A stretch of DNA of 36,849 nt from an uncultured Verrucomicrobia subdivision 3 bacterium (GCA_903889895.1 CAISYZ010000132.1:1-36849), one strand, 5' to 3'; positions 17,752 to 27,946 are shown, counted from the stretch's first letter. Made by a program: numbers and translations. Notes: generated by a model from the letters alone, not told the origin.

Positions 17752-17797
17752 TTGACGCGCTTTGAAAGTGTTATATCATCCTATCTTGATACGTCAA
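17752..17797. promoter_or_regulatory. Probable control region of metK/sahR with overlapping inverted repeats
   Basis: The divergent gap contains TTGACG (17752-17757), a likely -35 box for metK, with the AT-rich segment about 17771-17780 at roughly the -10 place; the exact -10 is unclear. The same DNA holds inverted repeats: TATCA (17774-17778) with TGATA (17787-17791), and TTGA (17786-17789) with TCAA (17794-17797). Repeats of this kind, lying on or just after the promoter, are suitable operator sites for a dimeric ArsR-type repressor. I cannot state that they match a published SahR consensus. Confidence 0.45.
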
Positions 17798-17828
17798 TAT
17801 GTTGTTGGCGACAAACCGAAATAAAATT

Positions 17829-18998
17829 ATGAGCAACCGTTACATCTTCTCATCCGAGTCCGTCGGCGAAGGCCATCCGGACAAAGTGGCCGATACTATT
17901 TCCGACGCCGTGTTGGACGCCTGTTTTACGCAGGACAAGTTCAGCCGCGTCGCCTGCGAAACCTACGTGAAGTCCAACATCGTCATCATCGGCGGTGAAA
18001 TCACCACCAAGGCCAAGCTGGATTACGTCGCCATCGCGCGCAAGGCCATCCGCGAAATCGGCTACGTCAACGACGACGATGTGTTTCATGCGGACAAGGT
18101 TTTCGTCAACGTCATCGTCACGCAGCAGTCGCTCGACATCGCGCAAGGCGTGGATGCCAAAAAGGCCAAGGGCAAGAAGACCGCGAAGCAGGGCGCCGGT
18201 GACCAGGGCTTGATGTTCGGTTACGCGGCGAATGAAACGCCGGAGCTGATGCCCGCGCCGATCATGTTTGCGCACCGCCTCGGCCGCGAGCTTACGAGAA
18301 TTCGCAAGAGCGGCAAAGTCGCTTGGCTGCGTCCGGACGCGAAGTCGCAGGTCTCGGTCGTTTATGAAAACGGCAAGCCGGTTTCCATTTCCAACGTCGT
18401 CATCTCCACGCAGCACGCGGCGGATGTCGAGCACGCGGAGATTGAAAAATTCTGCATCGAGCAGGTGATCAAGAAAGTTCTGCCCGCGAAAATGCTCACG
18501 GCGAAAACGGAATTTCTCATCAATCCCACCGGTCGTTTCGTCGTCGGCGGACCGCAGGGCGACACCGGTTTGACCGGCCGCAAGATCATCGTGGACAGCT
18601 ACGGCGGTTCTGGTCGTCACGGCGGCGGCGCGTTCTCCGGCAAAGATCCGACGAAGGTGGACCGCAGCGCCGCTTACATGGGCCGCTGGGTTGCGAAGAA
18701 CATTGTCGCCGCCAAGCTCGCCGACAAGTGCGAAGTGCAGTTCGCTTACGCCATCGGTTATCCCGACCCGGTCAGCGTGTATGTGGACACGTTTGGCACC
18801 GGCAAGGTTTCCGATGAGAAGATCGTCAAGGCCGTCAACCAGGTATTCAGCTTCCAGCCGGCGGACATCATTGACCAGCTCAATCTGCGCCGCCCGATTT
18901 ACAGCAAGACCACCAACTACGGTCACTTTGGCAAGAGCGACAAGGACCTCACCTGGGAAGCGACCAACAAGGTCGAAGCCCTGTTGAAAGTAATTTAA
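17829..18998 (+). CDS. metK: S-adenosylmethionine synthetase
   Basis: 389 residues from ATG 17829; the open frame reaches ten codons further up, but [19 protein letters not shown] is the family N-terminus. It makes SAM from methionine and ATP. Motifs: GEGHPDK (13-19, catalytic His16), GAGDQG (122-127, signature 1) and [10 protein letters not shown] (265-274, signature 2). No Shine-Dalgarno sequence is visible before the ATG (AAATAAAATT). ahcY follows after 24 bases, forming a two-gene SAM-cycle operon opposite the SahR-like regulator. Residues 110-120 ([10 protein letters not shown]) form a short basic loop before signature 1. Confidence 0.97.
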   Translation: MSNRYIFSSESVGEGHPDKVADTISDAVLDACFTQDKFSRVACETYVKSNIVIIGGEITTKAKLDYVAIARKAIREIGYVNDDDVFHADKVFVNVIVTQQSLDIAQGVDAKKAKGKKTAKQGAGDQGLMFGYAANETPELMPAPIMFAHRLGRELTRIRKSGKVAWLRPDAKSQVSVVYENGKPVSISNVVISTQHAADVEHAEIEKFCIEQVIKKVLPAKMLTAKTEFLINPTGRFVVGGPQGDTGLTGRKIIVDSYGGSGRHGGGAFSGKDPTKVDRSAAYMGRWVAKNIVAAKLADKCEVQFAYAIGYPDPVSVYVDTFGTGKVSDEKIVKAVNQVFSFQPADIIDQLNLRRPIYSKTTNYGHFGKSDKDLTWEATNKVEALLKVI

Positions 18999-19022
18999 AC
19001 CCAATCAACCAACCAAATTATC

Positions 19023-20492
19023 ATGGCCAAGATTCAACTGTCTCCGTCCCGCAAAACCATCGTCAAGGCTGCCAAAAGCGGTGCCGCCAAAAACGACTTC
19101 GCCGTCCGCGACCTCTCGCTTGCCGAGTGGGGCCGCAAAACGATTCAGGTGTCCGAGCACGAGATGCCCGGCCTGATGTCCATCCGCAAAAAATACGGCG
19201 CGAGCAAGCCGCTCAAAGGCGTGCGCATCACCGGTTCGCTGCACATGACCATTGAGACGGCGATCCTCATTGAGACGCTCGTGGAACTCGGCGCGTCGGT
19301 GCGCTGGGCGAGCTGCAACATCTTCTCGACGCAAGACCACGCCGCCGCTGCGATTGCCGCTGCTGGCATCCCCGTGTTCGCGCACAAGGGCGAGACGCTC
19401 GAAGAATATTGGGACCTGACGCTCCGCGCGCTCACGCATCCCGGCAACAAAGGTCCGCAGCTTATCGTCGATGACGGCGGCGACGCGACGCTTTTGATTC
19501 ACAAGGGCTACGAACTCGAAAACGGCGACACCTGGGTCAACACGCCCAGCGACAACCACGAAGTGGCCGTCATCAAGGCGCTGTTGAAAAAGGTGGCGAA
19601 GGAACGCCCCGGTTTCTGGCACGAAGTCGTGAAGGATTGGAAAGGCGTTTCCGAAGAGACGACCACTGGCGTGCATCGCCTCTACCAGATGCTCGAACAG
19701 GGCAAGCTCCTCGTGCCCGCCATCAACGTCAACGACTCCGTCACCAAGTCCAAGTTCGACAATCTCTACGGCTGCCGCGAGTCGCTGGCCGACGGCATCA
19801 AGCGCGCGACCGACGTGATGGTCGCTGGCAAAGTTGCTTGCGTCTGCGGTTACGGTGATGTCGGCAAAGGCTCGGCGCATTCGCTGCGCGGCTTTGGCGC
19901 TCGCGTCATCGTCACCGAGATTGACCCGATCAATGCCCTGCAGGCCGCGATGGAAGGGTTTGAAGTCACCACCGTGGAAGACACGCTCGGCACCGCTGAC
20001 CTTTACGTCACCACCACCGGTAACAAGGACATCATCACGCTGGAACACATGGCGAAGATGAAAGACCAGGCCATCGTCTGCAACATCGGCCACTTCGACA
20101 ACGAGATTCAAGTGGACCGTTTGAACGCCGCCAAGGGCGTGAAGAAGCTCACCATCAAGCCGCAGGTGGACAAATACACCTTCGCCGATGGCCACAGCAT
20201 TTACATGCTCGCCGAAGGCCGGCTCGTGAACCTCGGCTGCGCCACCGGCCATCCGAGCTTCGTGATGTCGAACAGCTTCACCAATCAGGTGCTGGCCCAG
20301 CTTGATTTATGGAAGAACAAGGACACGGCGAAAGTCGGCGTCTATCGTTTGCCCAAGAAGCTCGACGAAGAAGTCGCCCGCCTGCATCTGGAAAAGATTG
20401 GCGTGAAGCTGACCAAGCTGTCTAAGGCGCAGGCCGAATACCTCGGCGTGCCGGTGGAAGGCCCCTACAAGCCGGAACACTACCGCTACTGA
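19023..20492 (+). CDS. ahcY: Adenosylhomocysteinase
   Basis: 489 residues, the longer bacterial form with an insert carrying the phrase [18 protein letters not shown]. It splits S-adenosylhomocysteine into adenosine and homocysteine and so removes the inhibitor of methyltransferases. Motifs: [10 protein letters not shown] substrate site, [28 protein letters not shown], the NAD-binding [18 protein letters not shown], and the C-terminal KPEHYRY that reaches into the neighbouring subunit's NAD site. It is the second gene of the metK operon and is closed by a strong terminator hairpin directly after it. Confidence 0.97.
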   Translation: MAKIQLSPSRKTIVKAAKSGAAKNDFAVRDLSLAEWGRKTIQVSEHEMPGLMSIRKKYGASKPLKGVRITGSLHMTIETAILIETLVELGASVRWASCNIFSTQDHAAAAIAAAGIPVFAHKGETLEEYWDLTLRALTHPGNKGPQLIVDDGGDATLLIHKGYELENGDTWVNTPSDNHEVAVIKALLKKVAKERPGFWHEVVKDWKGVSEETTTGVHRLYQMLEQGKLLVPAINVNDSVTKSKFDNLYGCRESLADGIKRATDVMVAGKVACVCGYGDVGKGSAHSLRGFGARVIVTEIDPINALQAAMEGFEVTTVEDTLGTADLYVTTTGNKDIITLEHMAKMKDQAIVCNIGHFDNEIQVDRLNAAKGVKKLTIKPQVDKYTFADGHSIYMLAEGRLVNLGCATGHPSFVMSNSFTNQVLAQLDLWKNKDTAKVGVYRLPKKLDEEVARLHLEKIGVKLTKLSKAQAEYLGVPVEGPYKPEHYRY

Positions 20493-20514
20493 AATTTCGC
20501 ACAGCGAAACCCGC

Positions 20515-20550
20515 ACAAGGCGAACGGAAAGCTCCGTTCGCCTTGTTGCT
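20515..20550 (+). terminator. Terminator of the metK-ahcY operon
   Basis: Perfect 14-base arms (20515-20528 and 20533-20546, beginning ACAAGGCGAACGGA) with a 4-base loop, 22 bases after the ahcY stop. The T run behind it is weak (TGCTTTG), but the stem is very stable. The remaining part of the gap to 20793 has no gene. It contains two related stretches with GGGACAAAAT near 20601 and 20754, and G-rich DNA, otherwise nothing I can name. Confidence 0.8.
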
Positions 20551-20793
20551 TTGTCCGCTGCGGCGCCGCCCGCGCACCACTGTGCCACGTCCCGGCGCGA
20601 TGGGACAAAATTGGACAATCCGGGGGGCAAAACGGGCTAAAACCAGCACCCTTCCGATCAAAGACCCATCAAAGAGGAAGCGTGGAGGAGAAGCGGAGCA
20701 AGGCCGCATGTGACAAGACACGGGCGGACGCCGGAAAAAGTCCCGGCGAAAACGGGACAAAATGGCGCGGGGTAAATGGGGGTATCCGGAATG

Positions 20794-21954
20794 TTATTGG
20801 ATGGATTTTATTCTGTCAGGCGGTCTGGTTTTATCGTGCCTGCACCCCTCGCTTAATGGGATGGACAGAGACATCAACTGAAGCTGATGAACATTGCCAC
20901 TTTCATCGGTGGTCTCAATAGTGATCGTATAGATTGGCGGTTTCGCACTTTCAAATACTTCCGCCCGCAGATTTACGCTTAGGGGACCCGTGATTTTCCA
21001 ATCTTGAAAAAAACGATTGCGCGGCTGATTGCTTGTCACCTGGGTGATCCGGCTTATCGGGGACGGGTCATAATTATCCACCGCGTTGACTTTGAGATTA
21101 ACGCAAACCATCCGGTTGTCTGGTGGCCAGAGAACATTGGGGGTTGCTGAAAGGCTCTCAATCGTGGGTGGCGTCGAGTCTTCCGGCACAACATTAAATT
21201 CTCCGCCTAGCACGTTCATCCCGCTTAATTCGGGATAGTATTGCGTGCTGAGCAACGCGCCGGTCTTTGAGTATTCTTCAAACAGCCCCCACTCATTCCC
21301 ATTAGCCGCCCACAAAGTTCCCGTGGCTGGATCCAGGGCCAAGGCGGAAATTTTATCGTGGGAAACTGGAAAGGCGGTGAGTAATTGTCCGGTTGAGGAA
21401 TAGTTTCTAATCTCGGATTTGTTCCAGCCCGAGACCCAAAATGAATTGTTTGACGGATCGAAGGCGATGCCGATGAAGTCGTCACTCGTGCCGCCGATGG
21501 CGAATAGGGGTTGGGGATTGCTCCAATTTGAATTGAAGCGGAGCACGCGATTCTGGGTAAAATCCCAGGCATATCGGTAGTAGCCATCACTGGCGCCGTC
21601 ACAAATCAAAGTGCCGGGAACATTGGGAAACGTGGAATCGGTGCCGATAGCCTTGCCGTCGAGGGAGTATTCACTGTCCAGAAACCCGCTGGCACCGACC
21701 GATAACTGCACCGTTCCCATCACTGAGATAGCATATGAATTGTTAGGTATGTCCCAACTTTTAATTACATTGGTTCCCTGCACTATGATGAGTGTGTTCT
21801 GCTGCCCGGCAGTCAAGTATAACGGGCTGACCGGGCCCGCCAGAACTGCGGCCGACAGCAGTAGCGGGAGCAAGACGGGAACGACTGGCAAAATGATACT
21901 TCCCTTGGCAGTCAACGCCACTGATGGAATTTTGTTTTTCAAACTTAAGACCAT
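20794..21954 (-). CDS. Secreted beta-propeller-like protein with HYR/Ig-like end
   Basis: 386 residues from the ATG at 21954; the longer open frame upstream is a shadow of the next gene. The N-terminus has a long hydrophobic export signal (SIILPVVPVLLPLLLSAAVLAG). Residues about 90-260 have repeated YxYAWDFTQNRVLRFN, FIGIAFDPSNNSFWVSG and ISALALDPATGTLWAANG phrases, typical of NHL/SMP-30-like propellers. From about 275 comes a domain starting STPPTIESLSATPNVLWPPDNRM, a pattern common in extracellular Ig/HYR-like domains of environmental bacteria. There is no PEP-CTERM tail or LPxTG. GC is lower than in the neighbours. It is divergent from the GH106 gene, and no function can be stated beyond an extracellular location. 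Confidence 0.7.
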   Translation of the reverse strand: MVLSLKNKIPSVALTAKGSIILPVVPVLLPLLLSAAVLAGPVSPLYLTAGQQNTLIIVQGTNVIKSWDIPNNSYAISVMGTVQLSVGASGFLDSEYSLDGKAIGTDSTFPNVPGTLICDGASDGYYRYAWDFTQNRVLRFNSNWSNPQPLFAIGGTSDDFIGIAFDPSNNSFWVSGWNKSEIRNYSSTGQLLTAFPVSHDKISALALDPATGTLWAANGNEWGLFEEYSKTGALLSTQYYPELSGMNVLGGEFNVVPEDSTPPTIESLSATPNVLWPPDNRMVCVNLKVNAVDNYDPSPISRITQVTSNQPRNRFFQDWKITGPLSVNLRAEVFESAKPPIYTITIETTDESGNVHQLQLMSLSIPLSEGCRHDKTRPPDRIKSIQ

Positions 21955-22105
21955 GAATTCAAGCGTGCGCCGGACGTATGAGGTTGTCCAGTCCATTTCC
22001 GCATAGTCCGAACCGGCGCAGGGCGGCGTCCTGAACCAAGGGGGAATTAATCTGAAACTACGGCTTGGCTTCGGGCGTCCGTTGGTGAAATCATTACGGC
22101 CAGCC

Positions 22106-25100
22106 ATGAAAGCAATATCACTTTTCCTGTTATCCCTCTCGCTGGCACTCGCACTGCGCGCGGAAGCCGCCGGTTCGCTCGCGGCGAACTTCCAGCAGCC
22201 GCCGGCCGACGCGCGGCCGTGGGTGTATTGGTTCTGGAACAACGGCAACGTCACCAGCAACGGCATCACCGCCGACCTCGAGGCGATGCAACGCGTGGGC
22301 ATCGGCGGCGTGCTCATCATGGATGTGAAGGAGCGGTTCGCGCCGCCGCAGGGCACGGCGGAATTCATGAACGCGGAATGGCAGAACCTGTTTGAGTTCG
22401 CGGTGCAGGAAGCAGGGCGGCTGGGTTTGGAAATCAACATGGCGAACGGACCAGGTTGGTGCGGCAGCAGCGGACCGTGGATTACGCCTGCGCTGTCCAT
22501 GCAAAAGCTGATCTCGACCAATCTCGCGGTGACGGGAACGACGAATTTTTCCGCAGTGTTGCCCGTCGCCAAATTCGGCTTCGGCAAGGAGTGGCATGAT
22601 GGCTTTTCCAGTTCGGTGAAATATCCGGATTACTATGAAGACATCGCAGTGTTGGCCTGGCAGGTGACAACGAATGGAGTGATTCCCGCTCGCGCAGTGG
22701 TGAACCTCACGGCGCAGCTCGGCGCGGATGGGAAATTGAATTGGACCGTGCCGCCGGGGACCTGGCAAATCCAACGCATCGGTCACACGACCACGGGGTC
22801 GTCCACGCGCCCGCCAGTAGCCGGTGGCAACGGACTGGAGTGCGACAAGCTGGGCGCGGCGGGCATGGACGCGCATTTCGCCGGTATGATGGCGAAACTA
22901 GTTAAAACCGCCGGGCCGCTGGCGGGCAAGGCGCTCACGGCCACGCACATTGACAGTTGGGAGGTCGGCTCGCAGAACTGGACGGCAAACATGCGCGAAG
23001 AATTTCAAAAGCGGCGCGGCTATGACCCGCTGCCGTGGCTGCCGTGCCTGACGGATGTGACGCGCGAAAAAGTGAAGGACAAAGCCACGACGCATTTCGC
23101 GCACACGCTGGATGACGCGGCAACGGCGGCGCGGTTCCGCTGGGATTTTGACCAGACCATCGCGGAGCTGCTGGCGGAGAATTATTCCGGCCGCATCGCT
23201 GAACTCGCGCACGCAAACGGTCTGCGCTACTCGCTGGAAGGTTATGATTTGCCCTTCGGCGACGAATACACCTACACCGCGCGGGCGGATGAGCCGATGA
23301 CGGAATTTTGGACGATGGGCTGGAGCGGGCGAACCACGCAGTCCAAGGCGGAGGAAATGGCATCGGTCGCACACGTCTATGGCCATGCGATTGTCGGGGC
23401 GGAATCGTTCACCTCCGGCGACAAGGAGGAATGGAAACTGACACCGGCGGACATCAAGGCGCTCGGCGACTATGAATTTGCGCAGGGCGTGAACCGCTTC
23501 GTCTTTCACCGTTACGCGCATCAGCCGTATCTCGACCGCGCACCGGGCGCGACGATGGGGCCTTGGGGCCTGCACTACGAGCGCACGCAGACGTGGTGGG
23601 AGCTGTCGAGTGCGTGGCATGAATATCTCTCTCGCTGCCAGTATTTGCTGCGACAGGGGAAATTCACGGCGGATGTGCTTTACCTCCGCCCGGAAGTGCC
23701 GAACCAGACTTATTACACGCCCGATTTACCGCCGCCGGCAGGGTATCGCTTTGACGAGATCAGCGCGGAGGCATTGCAGCAACGCGTTTCGGTGCAAGCT
23801 GGAAAACTCGTGCTGCCGGACGGCATGAGCTACCGCGTGCTGGTGCTGCCGCCGGTCAAAACCATGACGCCCGCGCTGCTGGCAAAAATTCAGGAGCTGA
23901 CGCGCGCGGGCGCTACCGTGGTCGCCAGCGGCGCGCGCCCGCAAACGTCGCCAAGCTTGCAGGATTTTCCCAAGTGCGACGACACGGTGGCCAAACTCGG
24001 CGGCGAGCTTTGGGAAAATTGCGATGGCAAAACCATCACCGAAAACTCGCTGGGTCAGGGGAAATTTATCTGGGGCCAGCCGCTCGAAAAAGTATTGGCC
24101 GACCTGGACGTGCCGCCGGACTTTGCCGCGAACACGAAATTAAACTGGATACACCGGCATGTGGACGGCGCGGAGATTTACTTTGTGGCGAACCCGGCCG
24201 GCACGGCGGTCGAAGCGCGCTGCACGTTCCGCGTGCAGGGACTGCTCCCGGAATGGTGGAATCCCGAGACGGGCGAAACGACGTTGCTGGCGACTTACGA
24301 GGCCACGGCGGCGGGCATCACCGTGCCGCTGCGGCTGGGGCCGAGCGGTTCCGGCTTCATTGTGTTCCGCCAAAGCGCGACGGGCTTTGACCCGGTGGTG
24401 AAATTATTGCGCAACGGCGAGCCGCTGCTGGAAACGGTGCCGCAGCGGGAAGACTTGAAAATCGTGTCGGCCAGCTACGGTGTGCCCGGCGACGCGGCGC
24501 GGACGCGGGACGTGCGCGAGCAGGTGCAAGCGCTAGTCGCCCAAGGCAAAACCACGTTTCAGGTTGGAGACTTGGCGGAATCGGGCGACCCCGCTTATGG
24601 CACTGTGAAAACGCTGGCCGTGGAATTTACCGCCGCCAGAAAAACGTTCAAAGCCACCGGCAAAGATCCCGAGCCCATCACGCTCAGTGCGCTGGTGCCG
24701 GCGCCGGAACGCCCGGCGGAAATCCTTGGCGACGCGGCGGGAAACCTGCACCTCGCCGCCCGCGAACCGGGCAGCTACGAATGGGTCACGGCGTCCGGCC
24801 GGACGAACCGCGCGGAAATTACGGAGGTGACGCCGCCGCTGGAAATCAACGGCCCGTGGCAGTTGGCATTCCCGCCCAAGTGGGGCGCACCGGAATCCGT
24901 GACGCTGACGAACCTGATTTCCTGGAGCGACAGCGCGGATGCCGGCGTGAAATATTTCTCCGGCACGGCGACCTACCGGACGACGTTTGAGTTTTCAAAA
25001 TCAAAAACGCCCGATACAAGATTCCGGCTCACGCTCGGCGAGGTGCGGGTGATGGCGCGCGTGAAAGTGAACGGGCAGGATTGCGGCATCGCGTGGAAAC

Positions 25101-25315
25101 CGCCGTATCAAGTGGACGTGACCTCGGCCATCAAGGCAGGCGAGAACCGGCTGGAAATTTCCGTCGCAAATCTGTGGCCGAACCGGCTGATCGGCGATGC
25201 GGCCCAGCCGGTGGAGAAGCGGTTGACGTGGAGCTCCTGGGAACCGTTCAAGCCCGGCACACCGCTGCTGCCGTCGGGACTGCTGGGACCGGTGCAAATC
25301 GAGGTGCAAGAGTAA
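22106..25315 (+). CDS. Glycoside hydrolase family 106 (alpha-L-rhamnosidase type)
   Basis: 1069 residues from ATG 22106 (an upstream TTG in frame is less likely). Signal peptide of about 23 residues (MKAISLFLLSLSLALA, then RAEAA). The catalytic part starts with FQQPPADARPWVYWFWNNG and DLEAMQRVGIGGVLIMDV, the usual start of GH106 enzymes, and continues with ANGPGWCGSSGPWI, HIDSWEVGSQNWT and VGAESFTSGDKEEWK. The C-terminus (about 940-1069) is a galactose-binding-like beta-sandwich (FSGTATYRTTFEF, VKVNGQDCGIAWKPPYQVDV). GH106 members release terminal L-rhamnose from pectin-type or other glycans; activity here is inferred from the family. A GH2 gene follows after 45 bases, so both likely act on one exported substrate. 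Confidence 0.88.
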   Translation: MKAISLFLLSLSLALALRAEAAGSLAANFQQPPADARPWVYWFWNNGNVTSNGITADLEAMQRVGIGGVLIMDVKERFAPPQGTAEFMNAEWQNLFEFAVQEAGRLGLEINMANGPGWCGSSGPWITPALSMQKLISTNLAVTGTTNFSAVLPVAKFGFGKEWHDGFSSSVKYPDYYEDIAVLAWQVTTNGVIPARAVVNLTAQLGADGKLNWTVPPGTWQIQRIGHTTTGSSTRPPVAGGNGLECDKLGAAGMDAHFAGMMAKLVKTAGPLAGKALTATHIDSWEVGSQNWTANMREEFQKRRGYDPLPWLPCLTDVTREKVKDKATTHFAHTLDDAATAARFRWDFDQTIAELLAENYSGRIAELAHANGLRYSLEGYDLPFGDEYTYTARADEPMTEFWTMGWSGRTTQSKAEEMASVAHVYGHAIVGAESFTSGDKEEWKLTPADIKALGDYEFAQGVNRFVFHRYAHQPYLDRAPGATMGPWGLHYERTQTWWELSSAWHEYLSRCQYLLRQGKFTADVLYLRPEVPNQTYYTPDLPPPAGYRFDEISAEALQQRVSVQAGKLVLPDGMSYRVLVLPPVKTMTPALLAKIQELTRAGATVVASGARPQTSPSLQDFPKCDDTVAKLGGELWENCDGKTITENSLGQGKFIWGQPLEKVLADLDVPPDFAANTKLNWIHRHVDGAEIYFVANPAGTAVEARCTFRVQGLLPEWWNPETGETTLLATYEATAAGITVPLRLGPSGSGFIVFRQSATGFDPVVKLLRNGEPLLETVPQREDLKIVSASYGVPGDAARTRDVREQVQALVAQGKTTFQVGDLAESGDPAYGTVKTLAVEFTAARKTFKATGKDPEPITLSALVPAPERPAEILGDAAGNLHLAAREPGSYEWVTASGRTNRAEITEVTPPLEINGPWQLAFPPKWGAPESVTLTNLISWSDSADAGVKYFSGTATYRTTFEFSKSKTPDTRFRLTLGEVRVMARVKVNGQDCGIAWKPPYQVDVTSAIKAGENRLEISVANLWPNRLIGDAAQPVEKRLTWSSWEPFKPGTPLLPSGLLGPVQIEVQE

Positions 25316-25360
25316 GCCTAGCGGACTTGACCGCCGCTTCCCAAACAATATCGGCTACCC

Positions 25361-27946
25361 ATGAAATCATATATACCATTTCTGTGCGCGCTGCTGTTGC
25401 CGGCCATACTTTTGGCGGCCGAACCGCCGCGCCAGCAGCTCAATTTCAATCGCGAATGGAAATTCCAACTGGGCGATCCAGCCGGCGCGGAAGCGGTGAT
25501 GTATGATGATGCCAAGTGGGACGACATCGGGCTGCCGCATTCCTTCAGCATGCCGTATTTCGCGGCAGCGAGATTCTACACCGGCTATGGCTGGTATCGG
25601 AAACATTTTGCGGTGCCGACAACCTGGTCCGGCAAGAAAGTCTTCCTCGAATTTGACGGCGCTTTTCAGGATGCGGAAGTCTTCCTCAACGGCCAGCGCC
25701 TCGCTGAGCATCAGGGCGGTTACACCGGGTTTTCAGTGGATATCACCGGTGCGGTGAAGCCGGGCGACAACGTGGTGGCCGTTCGGCTCAACAATCTTTG
25801 GAACGCGCAACTGGCACCGCGCGCGGGCGAGCACACTTTTTCCGGCGGCATTTATCGCGACGTGCGGCTGGTGGTCACCGCGCCGATGCACGTGGCGTGG
25901 TATGGCACATTCGTCACCACACCGCAGGTGTCGGCGGCGACCGGCACGGTGAACGTGCAGACGGAAGTAATCAATGAATCCGGTGCGGCCAAATCCGCTG
26001 CGGTGAGAACCTTGGTGTTGGACACCAATGGCATAACTGTCGCGCAGATGGAATCCACGCAAACCATCGCGGCGGGGGCGACGAATATTTTCGATCAAAC
26101 CAGCGCGCCGATTGCAAACCCGAAACTGTGGTCGCCGGAACATCCAAATCTTTATTCGGTCAAAACCGTCGTGTTGGATGATGGCAAGCCGGTGGACGAT
26201 TACACGTCGCCGCTGGGTTTCCGCTGGTTCAAATTCACGGCCGACCAAGGTTTCTTCCTCAACGGTGAACATTATTATTTCAAAGGTGTGAACGTGCATC
26301 AGGATCATGCCGGCTGGGGCGACGCCGTGGCCGACAGCGGGTTTTTCCGCGACGTAAAACTGATGAAGGACGCCGGCTTCGATTTCATTCGCGGTTCGCA
26401 TTATCCGCACGCGCCGGCGTTTGCGGCAGCGTGTGACGAACTGGGCATGTTGTTTTGGTCGGAGAATTGTTTCTGGGGCACGGGCGGTTTCAAAAACGCG
26501 AACTGGAGTTGCAGCGCGTATCCGACCAGCGCGGCGGACGACGCCGGTTTTGAAGCCAGCGTGAAGGCGAGTTTGCGCGACATGATCCGCATCCACCGCA
26601 ATCACCCCAGCATCATCATCTGGAGCATGGACAACGAAGTTTTTTTCAGCAGCGGCGCGGTCATGCCGAAAGTGCGGAACTTATTGCGTGAACTGGTCGC
26701 GTATTCGCATGAACTGGATCCGACGCGGCCGGCGGCCATCGGCGGCTGCCAGCGCGGTGACATTGACAAGCTCGGCGACGTGGCCGGCTACAACGGCGAC
26801 GGCGCTCGGCTCCCGGAATATCAGAATCCCGGCATTCCCAGCGTGGTCACAGAATACGGTTCGACCATCGCGGATCGGCCTGGCAAATACGAGCCGGGCT
26901 GGGGTGATTTGCCGGGCACGCCCGGTGCCGACAAAAACCAAGCCGGTTCGTGGCGGCTGCCGTGGCGCAGCGGCGAGGCAATCTGGTGCGGTTTTGACCA
27001 CGGCAGCATCGCTGGGCGAAATTTTGGTGCGATGGGCTTGGTGGATTATTTCCGGCTGCCGAAGCGCTCATGGTATTGGTATCGCAACGAGTATCGGCAA
27101 ATCCCGCCGCCGGCGTGGCCGGGCAACGGCGTTCCCGCCGCGCTGAAACTGACGGCGGACAAAAACACGCTGAACTTTGTGGACGGCACGGACGACGCGC
27201 AAATCATCGTGACCGTGGTGGACAAGGACGGGAACCCGATCAGCAATTGTCCGCCGGTGACGCTCACGATTGAATCCGGCCCCGGCGAATTTCCGACCGG
27301 GCCGAGCATTACGTTTGCGCCGGATTCAGACATCGCGATTCGCGACGGCAAGGCGGCGATGGAATTTCGTTCCTACTTCGCGGGCAAAACGTTGATTCGC
27401 GCCACGTCGCCGGGTTTGCAAGACGCGACGATTGAAATGATTTCGCGCGGCGAACCACAATTTATCGCCGGTCAAACTCCGTGCGTGAAGCCGCGTCCGT
27501 ATGTGCGGTTCAGCGGCAGCGCCGCCAGCGCGCCGATTACCCTTGGCCGTAACAACCCGACGCGCGCCAGCAGTGAAGCCCCCGACCACAGCGGGTGGTT
27601 GGCCAACGACGGCAATTCCGCGACGTTCTGGCAGGCCGCCGCCGGTGACACGAATGCGTGGTGGCAGGTGGATTTGGAGCGCATCGTGACCATCCAAAAG
27701 ACGAAGCTGACGTTTCCGACGCCGGGCAACTGGCGTTACACAATCCAAATATCCGACGATGGCGTGAGTGGCTGGAAATTGCTGGCCGACCAAAGCCAGA
27801 CCACGAGCGATGAGCAAGCGCACGTGATAGCGGCGCAAAATTCGCCGCGCGGCCGTTTTCTGCGCGTGAACATTGTCTCTGCGCCGGCCGGTCAGAGACC
27901 AGCGCTGGCGGAATTCGAGGTGCAAGGAACCTTGCCGGCGCAATAA
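25361..27946 (+). CDS. Glycoside hydrolase family 2 with C-terminal discoidin-like (F5/8) domain
   Basis: 861 residues with a signal peptide (MKSYIPFLCALLLPAILLA-A). Domains in order: GH2 sugar-binding sandwich (about 25-185, with WDDIGLPHSF, GYGWYRKHF and SGGIYRDVRLV), Ig-like domain (190-290), TIM barrel (295-590) with the acid/base Glu426 in WSMDNEVF and nucleophile Glu498 in VVTEYGS, an Ig-like domain (about 600-700), and an F5/8 discoidin-type module (about 720-860, NNPTRASSEAPDHSGWLANDG and WWQVDLE) likely to bind carbohydrate. GH2 includes beta-galactosidases, glucuronidases and others; the exact sugar is not visible. It forms a tandem pair with the GH106 rhamnosidase. Confidence 0.9.
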   Translation: MKSYIPFLCALLLPAILLAAEPPRQQLNFNREWKFQLGDPAGAEAVMYDDAKWDDIGLPHSFSMPYFAAARFYTGYGWYRKHFAVPTTWSGKKVFLEFDGAFQDAEVFLNGQRLAEHQGGYTGFSVDITGAVKPGDNVVAVRLNNLWNAQLAPRAGEHTFSGGIYRDVRLVVTAPMHVAWYGTFVTTPQVSAATGTVNVQTEVINESGAAKSAAVRTLVLDTNGITVAQMESTQTIAAGATNIFDQTSAPIANPKLWSPEHPNLYSVKTVVLDDGKPVDDYTSPLGFRWFKFTADQGFFLNGEHYYFKGVNVHQDHAGWGDAVADSGFFRDVKLMKDAGFDFIRGSHYPHAPAFAAACDELGMLFWSENCFWGTGGFKNANWSCSAYPTSAADDAGFEASVKASLRDMIRIHRNHPSIIIWSMDNEVFFSSGAVMPKVRNLLRELVAYSHELDPTRPAAIGGCQRGDIDKLGDVAGYNGDGARLPEYQNPGIPSVVTEYGSTIADRPGKYEPGWGDLPGTPGADKNQAGSWRLPWRSGEAIWCGFDHGSIAGRNFGAMGLVDYFRLPKRSWYWYRNEYRQIPPPAWPGNGVPAALKLTADKNTLNFVDGTDDAQIIVTVVDKDGNPISNCPPVTLTIESGPGEFPTGPSITFAPDSDIAIRDGKAAMEFRSYFAGKTLIRATSPGLQDATIEMISRGEPQFIAGQTPCVKPRPYVRFSGSAASAPITLGRNNPTRASSEAPDHSGWLANDGNSATFWQAAAGDTNAWWQVDLERIVTIQKTKLTFPTPGNWRYTIQISDDGVSGWKLLADQSQTTSDEQAHVIAAQNSPRGRFLRVNIVSAPAGQRPALAEFEVQGTLPAQ

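Noticed and set aside
17850..20252. Two long minus-strand open frames (384 and 415 codons) opposite metK and ahcY
   Set aside because: They mirror highly conserved enzymes, have biased composition and no recognisable domain.
20794..20860. PEP-CTERM sorting signal at the end of the secreted propeller protein
   Set aside because: There is no PEP motif, hydrophobic helix or basic cluster in the last residues.
21955..22587. N-terminal extension of the secreted propeller protein (up to 597 codons)
   Set aside because: The extra part lies opposite the GH106 gene and is not protein-like, whereas the ATG at 21954 gives an immediate export signal.
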